This document shows positions 27,101-39,100 of a stretch of 64,000 nucleotides of DNA, one piece after another. Position numbers and translations under genes: made by a program. This DNA is from Heliopora coerulea (taxonomy: Eukaryota; Cnidaria; Anthozoa; Scleralcyonacea; Helioporidae). Within the stretch, counting starts at the first letter, position 1, and each line of letters begins with the position of its first letter. Location of the stretch: NCBI GenBank assembly GCA_030142905.1, contig JASJOG010000024.1, positions 2,558,001 to 2,622,000 on the forward strand, given 5' to 3'. The notes beneath the pieces were generated by a model. That model saw only the letters and a program-made list of their open reading frames with translations. It did not search any database and had not been told where the DNA came from.

Positions 27101-30100
27101 TTGAGGGTTGTGGGAGCATGTGGACTGAAATAAATTGAATTGAAAAAAATAAATGCATGGGGATAAAAGATTTTAGGGGGAGATCGGTGACGTGTTTTAA
27201 CTCTTTAACGGTCAGTGTCCTGTACATCAGACATGCACCAAGAACAAAACAAATGAGAAAACAAAGCGAGAACAATGAAAGAACAAAAGACTAATTGTTG
27301 TTCTTTTGATGGGTAACAAGTAAAAGTGGTGGTTTTCATCAATTATAAACAGAGAAAATGTGTTACACCCCTTTATTTCATTTAATGTTTCTAAAGTTCT
27401 GAATTATTAATGAGATAGTCATGCGATATTAAATAGTAAGAAACGTAACATGACATCATACAGAGTGACAAACGTGGCCCCTTTAAGCTATGACTACACA
27501 GAACGTCAGTTAGGTCTTCTAGGCATCCTTTGTGACTTCCCTAATCATCGTAACTCCGGCTTAATTTACATCATAACGGACCCTTTCAAGTAAGTTCGTT
27601 GAGATAGCTAGTGACTAGCAGATATCGCTCTGTATAGACAGGCAGAGTGAACACAACCCGATCGGTCATCAATCACATAGGGTTGAGACGTCGTTTAAAA
27701 CGCTTTGAGGTGCCATAACCTCCTTCGGTCTAACTTGTGGTGCATTAACTGCTATGTACATCATGCGTACATTTATTGTGAAGTTAAAAGTGTACCGTAA
27801 CCGCAAAGATAAATCAAAATGTACCTGAGACAGGTAATTGCTTTCTCTTTCAACGGAAAGGAACTGACTGCTTTAACCAAACTTTCGTTATTCTGTGTAT
27901 AGTTCTGGCATTTATTTGTGGATAAAAAACGGATTCAGAGTGCTTTATCTTTGTGTAAAGATGTAGTGTAAAAGTGAACACTTTTTGACGATGTACTGTA
28001 GCGGTGATCTACTGACCAGATCTTAAATGAAACTTGAAATATTGCGATGAAATACTTCCCAACGAAGTACTTTTGAATGAGATTCATCAGAACTTAAGTA
28101 ATTTAGTCGAACCTTGGTAAATTTGAACGTAGAAGAAGGGTAGATGATATTCTCAGTCAAGCTAAGTAGTTTGAATTTGTCGAGGAAACATTGGTCATGA
28201 GATCAACTTCAGAAAGTTTAGAAAGATGACAATTTTTTAAAACGACATGAGACGTGGTAGTGAACTTATATGTACGTAAAACGAATCAGTTAGTCGAGCT
28301 GTTTAATTTTAATCAGTTTAGTTGAACTGGTTTTACAGGTTGACGTGTCGTGGGCACTGCTCAAGAAATACATACATTTGAAATGTGGATAGAATGCTTG
28401 TGCATCAACAAAGTCGTGTAATCTCACAAATATCCATCAATTGGTCATTTCCACACTGGCATTGTTTAAAGAGTTAATGTTAGTTAAACTGTAAAGTTCT
28501 TTGACTTGAGCAGTATTTAGTTTGTTGTGTGAACAGGATGAACCATTGTCGATAAATGTAATTTGAGAACACCATGAGTGTGTGATGCGTGTGACAGCGC
28601 ATGAGATAGGATTTGATGAATATAGTTGCGACTGGTGTGAGTTCAAGAGCGAAGTCAGGTACAAGAAAGGTTTGACACAAACTGTGGAATACGAGAATAA
28701 AAGTTTGGAGCAAACGGTTGTATATTGTTCTGTATATATTGTTGTATATTGTATATGCACACTGGCAACAAAGAACCTGTAAAGCACGAGGTAACATTAA
28801 TATTATCTTTGTCTCCTGTAAATACGTTTGATCGAATAAGATCTTTATGAGAAGTATACTAGTACATTTATATTTTTATCATAAAGATATGTTTAGTTTA
28901 TATACGTACATATCAATAAGTACTCGGCGATCTTGCTAAAGGAACTCGAAGTAATAAATAATTTACCAGGAAAACACGACAAAAAAAAAAAAAAAAAAAA
29001 AACGGTGCCGAGATGTTGTGATCTTTTAACACAGAATTTCGCCAGTTTTAGTTTTGCATTGGCTATCGAGTCCTATTTTCCAACAAATTTGTCGGCGTTT
29101 TGATATCAGATTATGAAGCTGCTTCTCGAATATGCTATTTTACATGAAAAGGTCACCAAGTGACGTTTTTTTGGTTCTTAAATGTAGAACGCTTTTTATT
29201 TATATAAGAACAGCTTTGTTTGTGACACATCAGGTTTGGCAATGACTGTGAGCTATCTTGTCTGATAGCTCAAACCCTGAGTTTACAAGATGTTATTCAC
29301 CAGAGTATGTTTCTTGTTCTACTTCTTAAATTTATCGGCTGGTAATGGTTTTTTTACATTTGCGCAGGCCCGCCTATAGTTTGGGTGGGGCCCAGGGCAA
29401 AATAGATATTTACCCCCCTTGCAAAAATTATTTTGGTCGATATTGCGCTTGACAATAACATTCTCATCTTTTTCTTTACCGGAGAGCCTGAAGATAACTA
29501 TTCGAGTGAAGACGTGCGTGTCCTGCCCTGGCTCAGTGTAAGGGCTCAGCGTTCAATGAATAAATAAACAGCGTCGATTCGATAAAAATGGCGAATGTTG
29601 TTCAGTTATTTGATTTTCATTTGAAGCATAAAGGAAATAAATTTATCAGTATGCTGAGGGAGCCTCTTTTGAGCTGGTGCCCGGGGCCCCTCTCGCACGT
29701 GGGGCCGGGTGCCCTATTCAGGTTGGGGGGCCCGGGGCAAACTGCCCCAGTTGCCCCCCACTCTGGGTGGGCCTGCATTTGCGATCATACGTTTTTTTAT
29801 GTATGACGAAGCAAAATATGTGGAGACTAGTATTATATTTGCATTTGAAATATAGAAACAAATGGCGTTCGCAGCTCAAAGCGTGACTATCTCAATTATT
29901 CACGAATTTCAGATTTAAGAAAGAGACTTTGCTAGTTCCTCTGTGGTGATATGATACCGGTTTATTCTATGTTCTTCTTGTCCCGCTAAAACAACTGATT
30001 TGCTTGTTAATAAAAATTGGTGATAACAACAATAAATATTAACATGAATGTAAAACAATTTTGCAGAATTTCATTCGTGAGCAAGACAACAAGACTAGTT

Positions 30101-33100
30101 ACAATTTAGTTCAGGAAACGTTGCAATTTTTGGATTGTATTTGTGGAAGCACGTCAGGAAGTCTTGGACTGCTGGGATTGTACATTAACGAAGACAATGT
30201 AGAACTCATCAATCAATGTTTAGAAAGCTTGACCGAGTATTGCCAAGGGCCATGTTTCGATAATCAGGTATTTGAAGACACATTTATATACTGCGTACCC
30301 GTCCTAATTTTAGCCTCTCGCTTTCATCTTAACTCATGAGAATCCCATCTAAATCAAATCAAAATCTTAAGTTTCTTTTTCAAACCCTTAATTCGGTTAT
30401 CTTACTTTGTGACAAGAATTGTAAATTTCAGTGGCGGCGCCTGCCGTTGAAAGTTGGAGGACAGATGGATGCAGATCCGGGGACGCAATCCGGGAAAATT
30501 ATTTCAAGCCACGTCCTTACCGGTTTCAGGAGTCGTCCGTTCTTGTAAATTTTCATTTACATCAATAATAACGTGCAGTAAAATAATAAAATGGAATCTG
30601 AATAAAAAATAAAATGATGCGAAAATCTAATGACCTGTTTCATAAACTTAACGCACCCATCCCTTCCTTAACATTATTTTCGACAAATTGGGATATCGAC
30701 ATTAACGAAAAGTGCGCGCGAGCTCCTCCATATTCCTTTCCCATGGCGCTGCCATTAGTAATCACCTGATCGCAAACAATGAAAAGGTTGTAAAATCGTC
30801 ATGATTTGTGTAGTTCCAAATATATTGTCGCTGACTGAATTGACCATGTCATTTGTATATCCTGGTGTTACACTCTGAACGACATTGTTATTCCATATGT
30901 CGCTGTGTATGCATATACCACTTATAATTTGTTTCTACGGTATATTCCAAATATTAGCTGCACAAAAAATGCTCACTTTTCCAGTAAAATGTCTTTTACA
31001 GAACGATATTGCACTACATGACTCCAATGGAGTTGATATCATCACAGCTTTGGTAGTGAACGATATTAATCCTTTAGGAAAACAAAGAATGGATCTTGTA
31101 TTGGAGCTTAAGGTTAGTTGACATATTGAACCAAAGAATTTAGATTAGCTTGTACGGTAATGTTTATTTACAGCAAGAACAAAAAAGTTGGCATGGTTTC
31201 TTTTTAAATGAAGGTTACAGTTGCCAGTTATTGGATAGCACTACTCATTTCAACTATCTATACCCTAAATCTGTCCGATTGAACGCTAAACCTGCGCCAG
31301 CTGAAGAAGTTTGTTTATATAATAGCTGTTTGGCTCACCCTTTTCCCGAAAACTGTTAAAATACACTTGTTACGAGAACTATATTGCCATCATCTTTCAG
31401 TACATAAATGACCTTAGACAAGACAAGTGAACTGTTGACAACGAGCAGATGAAGTTAATTAGGTTTTCATCATATGACAATGATGTATGTATTATACTCT
31501 TATTACATGATCGACGCGGTTTTCTTTGTTATTCGCAGAGCTTTATTTAACATAAATACTTGTTAAAGGCCGAACTTTCTTCAAGCCAGGGGAGGGATTT
31601 GATATTTAGCAGGGAATAGCGGGGTTGATGAATTGAATTGAATTAGTATTCAAGGGTTGTATATAGGTACATTCCTCCTAGCAGGGTTGTATCTAGATAA
31701 AACCTTGCCAGGAGGGATGTATTTACATACAATCCTAAAATGTGTAATGAGGAATTCTACGCCAAATCTTGTCTCTATTGACAAATACTAAAATTACAGC
31801 GTGCTATACTATTCGTAATATCATAGTTCACAGCATTTCACTCAGACAATCAAAAACAAAACATTTCATAGAACCATAAAACATCAAAATGAATCTAAGC
31901 CTTAAAGTCATTCCCGACATAAAACGTACAATTACTGAATTGAACGTCCTTCTTTTCACCACTTTTAAATCCACAATTCTCAACTTTTTTTTCTATTTCG
32001 CCTCCTATCTCACCACTGTCTGTTTCTCTCTTACTGACTTTTTTTTCTTACTGACGCTTCTCCGCAGTGCGAATTGACCTTATCACCTAACGGTAAATCA
32101 AACGCTTTCGACATCTCAACCTTCCTTTGAACAGTTGGTCTCTGATATTGCTGTAAGGACCTGACATTTCTGTACCCAGTTCTTTCCATGAACTTGTCAG
32201 GAATTCCTTTTTCAAGGCCACGAGTAGCACTTGCTGCCCTCAAGCTGTGATTCGTGTAATACCCTTGAATTCCAGCTTCCCGGCACAGATTCTTGACCGT
32301 ATCACCCAACGTATTATGGCCGACTGGCTTTGGCGTGAACCAGACTAAACAGAACTTTACAACAGAAAGCATTGTCTGCCATTGTCATTTTGAGAAAACC
32401 TTGTCAATCATGTAATAAGTCAGTTAATCACCTCGAACGTCGGCTCTTAGCCAGATCCATCCCTCGGGAGCGTAGCCCTCGGAAAGCATCCCTTGGAGCC
32501 TACGGCCCCTCGGGATGCATTTTTCGGGTTGTATCTGGCCAAGAGCCTCCGTTCTCGGTGATTAACTCTTACTTACAAAACCAATCCCCGAAAAGAAGCA
32601 ACGACACAACCAGGATTTCGAAAAGGGAAAGGTCACGGAATCACCTCCTGGCAAAATTTCTCGGTTATGATGTTCACTTTCAACGGCTGTTATCTATGGT
32701 TCAGGTTCAATGTTTAGTTTTGGAATGTAGTTTGCGAGATCAGTCTAACAAGGATAAAGTATGAATTAAATGCCTAGGGGATTTTACTTCATCAATTACA
32801 TCCTTATCATCCAGTTTTAATGAAGTGCTATGAGTATTGTTAAATCCTCGACCAACTAGCTGATTTATATCCTTTCACATCTTTTCATGATTATTGTTTT
32901 CATTAATACATTTATGGCAATATTTCCTTTTGAGCCCCGAATGGACATATCAACTCGATTTCTCATTTTTATGCGCATTGTGAGCGGTAATAGACCTAGT
33001 TTTTCCCAGCTGGATTCTCCAAGTGCACGATTGAGGTCGCTAGTAAAGTATTCAACATTAAAGTTATTGTAAGTTCTTGTTACAACCATTTTTAGTTGAT

Positions 33101-36100
33101 TTACTGAAAAGGAAATTTTTCTGCGCACACAAGTTCGGGAATATCACTGATTTCTTGGTGTAAAACACGTGAAATTGTTATCCATTCATGCCCATTCGTC
33201 AGGGCCACGTCTACCAAAGATTCGTTGTATTGCGTGATGCGCAATACCTGTTTTATTTTTGTGTGAACTGGAAACAATTGGGTCGGGATACTCAAATGTG
33301 GTGGTTACCCGTTATTTTCGGTTGAAGATCGATCGTAGCGAAAATCCTCTCATACAATTCCTTATTTTCTACCTCTAAATTTTGTATTAAGACTTTTATT
33401 TCACAAAAAATATCGGCCTTAGCACGAGGGGTCTGTAAACTGAAACAGTAAATGAATGCTTGCTTTTAGTTTGTATAACTTTGATACAGACACCTTATGA
33501 TCACATTCTTATGCTATGATTTAATGTTTTACAACTTCTTCCGTCTCTATGGCTTGATATTAGGGCATAATAGGCATCAACAAAAATAATCCTAATAAGG
33601 TTATTTTTGTTGATATACATTACGACAAAGGAACAATCGCATTTTGGTTGATGCAAATGTCAAAAATCTCGAATCCCTCCTGAAGATATCTTATAAGGCA
33701 CCCGTTTCGACACTCGTAATGGAAATATCAATACTCCCAATCAGAAACATTTTGATTTGACCTTGCAAGTCGTGCCCCCACCAATATTTATACATTCTGT
33801 TCACGCCAGTGAGTACAAGATCATATCTTAATCTAACATTGAGGCAACTTTCATGATAAATAGCAACACCCCCACCAAGTAATACCTTTGAGTGTGTAAT
33901 ATTATCATCCAGACGAGTTTCGTTTCTAATAAAATGACGACAGCTTCATTATGAAAGTATAACTGCAATTGGTCAATATATTTTGTGAGAGGTGATGTTT
34001 AGGTGCTCAAGTCGTGATCCTTTCTACTTTGGTAAAATTACAGGCACTATTGTAAGATTGATAATCGTAATTATTTGGTAATTCCTCTCTGGACGAATGT
34101 GCTCTATGTGAATAAGGTTGAAAACAGATGTTTTAATATCATAATATCTGCAATCATTGTTAGGAAAGTCGAAAGAGCGTAGAATTTGATAACAAGGAGC
34201 TTTGAATTAATAATGAGAGGCGTAGATTTTCCTAAACTAATGAGAGAACCACTATTCTAAGTATACAAGGATGGTGCGTCTTATCGCTCCAAGTACTCTC
34301 CCCAGGAAATATAACCTTAATGTTTCTCGTCTGACGTTCGTTTGCGGACGGATATTTTCGGTTTAGTTTTTCTGCTATATTTTCTTAAGTTGTCGGCTGG
34401 TTATAGTTTTCGTTTGTTTATTAATTTTAGAATAATGCTTGCCAAACACTTTTGGCTATCTTGGAGAGTAGACACGATTGTGAAAATGCGGAAAGGATTC
34501 TTTGTAGTCTGAGTCCGAAACAACTGGTAAGTATAATCTGTGACTGAAGTCCTTTCGTAGAAAATTTGGTAATTGTTATTCGTTTCATGAATTCGTTGTA
34601 TTAGGGCTACAAAGTTACTGTTTTTAGTACTTCATGTTACCCTCAATAAACGAAGCTTTCATTCATTTATTGACTTAGTCCCTACAGGGAAAGTGATGAC
34701 TCCACTCCAATTTTTGCCCCCAAAGATTTAACTCAACTCTAGTCACTACCTTTAAAGGTTGGAGTAATCACACAGCCGTAAAATATTTTGTGTTTTCACA
34801 GTAATAGCATGTCTAACTAAAAGCATAAAATTTTGATGTGTTAGCAATTTTGATGTTACTGTCCTCTGACAAAATACCGTACCTTTGTGTTCTAAACTTC
34901 AAGGAACTGATTGCAAACCATCAGTTTTCTGTACTATGGTGTCAAAGCATGAGACCCACGTAACTGAAGGCCCCTGCCTCGTCTGTGACCACTCGCGATC
35001 TGATGGGTCATTAGTAGGGTGTGGTTATCTGAGGGCCTGCGATGAAACTGGGTTAACACGAAGAGAAGATTTTGTATTTGTCCTACACTGCAAAAGTCAA
35101 TCATGTATTTGATACATCGAAGCACCCGTGGAGCAGGCAACGCACCTTCCAGGGTAGTCACTGTAACATTCCATCCCAAGCGACAGACTCGTAAACGAAC
35201 TCCTGCACATCAGAATCTAGGGACACGCTCTTACTCGACCGTGATTAGGTAATATAACTCGAGCATGATTCTATTTTACTTAACAGCTGAACTTCAGTCA
35301 TATATGTCGATTGTATTCTTTCGGATCTATTCTGATAATTAATGATTGATTGATTGATTAAAGCTAATTTAATCGCGGTAACCTTTCGTATAAAAATGGA
35401 GTGCTGCGTAGGCAGTGTGGAAATCGAAGTGAAATAATCAGGAAGGTTTGAGTACTGCCGAAATGTGAGAGTAGTTATCTAACGTTTCGAGCGACGAAGT
35501 GATATTTCGCCTCACGAAGTTGGTCACAATATTTACATTTTAGCTCACCAAGTAAGTTCTTGCCGTAAAGCAGTATAAAGTAGCAAACGTTGTTGATTTT
35601 TCACTTTATTTTGATTGCCCAATTTTTTCTCTCTGACGAAGGGCCTTCGCTCGAAACGTTAGATAACTACTCTCACATTTCGGCAGTACTCAAACATTTC
35701 TGATTATTTCACAACCTTTCGTATAAACTGGTTTTCAGAGGGCCGTGCTTGAGTATCACTTAGGTACAAAGCTCTACATGTTGAAAATCCAATTAAGTAG
35801 CTTGCAAATTAACTATGTACGGTAAAAATGTGGTAAAAGTAGTAAAATCAAACCTATAATTGTACAGAAATCTTATTTATCAATTACTTAAATTTCTTTA
35901 AGGTAATGTTGTCATTAGGTACAAAGTGTGTGGGCTTTAAACGCTGAACGTTTCTTCAGGAAATTTTTTTTTGGCTTTGTTTGATAAAGTTTTGCATTTT
36001 TACTAAGAAAGCCAAATTCCTGATTGACACATACCTTGAACAGTCGTGGAGGAAAGTTGTTTAATGCCTTAAGAATACTTATTATGCAATACGGTAAAAC

Positions 36101-39100
36101 CATTCAGTTGATTTTAATACCGTCTATTAATAGCTTATAATTGTGTATACTTACTCCTAGATAGTCCCCAAAAGAAGTGCACCTTCTGTACTATTGCCAC
36201 TCTTATTCAGACTCAATCTCACTGCTTATATTTCCAGGTTGAGGCATGCAGAAAAGCATACTGTCAAGAGGACGTCAATGGCAACCATGACTTTCAGAGT
36301 GATATTTCGCCTCACGAAGTTGGTCACAATATTTACATTTTAGCTCACCAAGTAAGTTCTTACGGTAAAGCAGTATAAAGTAGCAAACGTTGTTGATTTT
36401 TCAATTTATTTTGATTGCCCGACTTATATCTTGCTTCTCCTGACATTCTTTTTTTTTGTTTAAGCGTTCTCTGTACTTTTATTGATACGAATCTCTTATT
36501 TTTTTCCCTTGGCTCCTTTCCTTTTCAATGTTTCCATGCTTTTTATCTTATGCTCCTCACTCTTTGTCTCCTTATTATACCTCACGCTTTTCTTTTAATC
36601 CCTTATTAACTTGTTTCCTTCCATCCCTGTTCTGATTATACCCTTTGTTTGCATGTAAGGTACTCCCAAATCATACTATTGTCTATACTGCTAGGTTGTG
36701 ACGAAAAGCCTACCGATCCGACACATTGATCTTCTTTTCTTTCCTGCGTTTATTGAACCACAAATTGGCGTTCACGAATAATGTGTCATCATCATATCAC
36801 CATTTAAATGATGTCTTAAAATGACAGCCAAAGAATAATCTTACCAGCCACTGAATGATCGTTTTGTAAATGTTTTAATAGCTTTCTCGACACAGTAAAG
36901 AATTAGCTTCCCTATTGAAACCACCTTCCTGTAGTGACGAAAGTCAAGAACCAGTTGGTGCTTTGGAGCATTATTCTCGACATACGGCGCAGATTGAGGT
37001 GAAGTCAATTTACGTCCTGAAATATCAGTTTCAAAAAGAATATAAAACAGAGAGTGTGTGAAGATTTTGGTTTTTTGAAACGGGAAGGGCTTAAAGGTTG
37101 TTTACTGTAGAAAAACGTTTCGAACGAGGACCTTCGTCAGGGTGAAACGTGTGACATTTCGCTTGGGATCAATTTCAGATGAAGGTGTGATGTTCCCTAT
37201 CTTAAAAATTCCTTGACATTCGCGAAGTTAAATATGTATGTCAGTAATAGATTCACGAGGCGAGAGGCGTAGTGTCGTAATGCGTATCAGAGGCCAGCTG
37301 CTCCACGCAGCTACTTCGAGTTCAGTGCTGGACTCTTAAATAGATAAACAAAGGAACAAATACATACACACATACCTATATACATAAATACGTAAATAAA
37401 TACATGAATACTTAATATCATGGATACATAAATATATAAATAAATATATAAATAAATAAATAAATAAATTTATATGATTAATCATGGTACTAACAATCTT
37501 TGTTGGTCTATGTAGGAAGAAAAGAAACTAGAATGGATTTAGAATTCATTGATACGTTTTATTGACAATTAGTTTGTTGAATTGCGGCTACGATTTGTCC
37601 ACAAAAGAAGTAAAAGTGTGTTGTTTTCTGAAAACTAGAGATGAATCACAGCCAATGTTCCTTTCTTCAGCTTGATATTTTTTTAAACGTTTCTTCTTTC
37701 CAACGTGTTTTTGCTGCCGTTATCATTGCAAAGGCCGTTGTCACTGCATATTCATTTTTTTTAATATTTCTTTTTGCCAATGTGCTTGTGTTTTTGTTTT
37801 CATTGCAAATGCCGTTGTCATTACTTTCAATGTTGCTGTTTTTGTTAGTCAACATTTCCCTTAATGTTTATTTGCGTGGTTGTAGTACACCAGAAAAAAC
37901 AGACTTTCATTTACGCCGACCTCGAAGTCATCAAAGCAAACATACGATCATTTAAAATTTTTTTCATGGGAAGTAACATTCATTAACATAGATACACATC
38001 AAAGCTTTGATCGCGATGCAGGTTTTTTTAAAGACGTGAGTATGAATTTGTGCTAGCAAATTGCTGTGAACTAAAAGTTTGTTGACAGTTTGAAATATTC
38101 TTGATAGGGTTCCATATAACGTTAACTCGATCCTGGAACTGAATGGGCAAATGTAATTGAAATTTTATTGTCCCTAGTATATAATAGAATGGTGTTCATG
38201 GTCGTCTGTTGGCGCTATTAAATACCATTTCGTACAATTGGTTGCGTATCTATGCTAATGAATGTTACTTTCTACGCAAAAATTTTAAATGGACATGACA
38301 AAAGCGTAAACGAGTATCGATTCAATAAAACGAATCTATTTTTGCGTTAATGACTTTGAGGTTGGCATTAACGATAGAATATTTTCTGGTAATAAACTGC
38401 AAAAGGGTGGCGATATAATTTACATTATTACCATCAGTATGATCTGGTTTTTCGTTTTTCCATCTTAAGCCGAATCATGAAGAATTTCGTCCCTGTTTAC
38501 TTTATTGTCTTACTCTTCTACCAGTTTCCTTGTCTCAAATTCTGCGTGAATCTGATTATTGTAGATCGTCCGTTGTGATAGAGTTATAGAACAACTTGTT
38601 TATCCAGTCCCTCAAATTTGCGAGTACTTGACAGAAAGCACGAAAGTACACGTTTTCAAGACGACGGAAAGAGATGAACATGGTAGCAAGGTATACAAGC
38701 TATAATGATTGGTTGTTGTTGCCGTTGCCTTTGGCTTTGCGGTTGTGGTTGTTTTTTTTTTTTTTTCATTTTATATGATTTGAGTTTACTTCCATGTACT
38801 AATGCCTTTTAATAACTGCTGACCTTTCCTCCCGTTCACCCGGGACGTCTTAGTTATTCTCTGAAGACGTCCCGGGCAAACGGTCAGTTACTAAAAGACA
38901 TTAGTACATGGAAGTAAACTCAAATCATATGAAATAAATCTATTACTCCATGGAACGCTTCAAAGAGCACTTTTTTATTTTGTTTTTGTTGTCGTCGTCT
39001 TCGTTGTTATTCTTGGTGGTGGTGCTTGTGGTGTTTGTGAGGGCGACAGGTACGCAACCAGGATTTATGAAATGCGGGGAATAAAAAAAAGTAGTTACTT

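Noticed and set aside
35498..35551. A second genuine ITPR exon
   Set aside because: Only the 3' 54 bp of exon 18 are present, with no acceptor, inside an inverted-repeat insertion with target duplications; including it would duplicate the [15 protein letters not shown] motif.
37641..37955. Hydrophobic 104-codon frame that could look like a membrane protein
   Set aside because: T-rich sequence gives Phe/Leu-rich frames by chance; no family or splice support.
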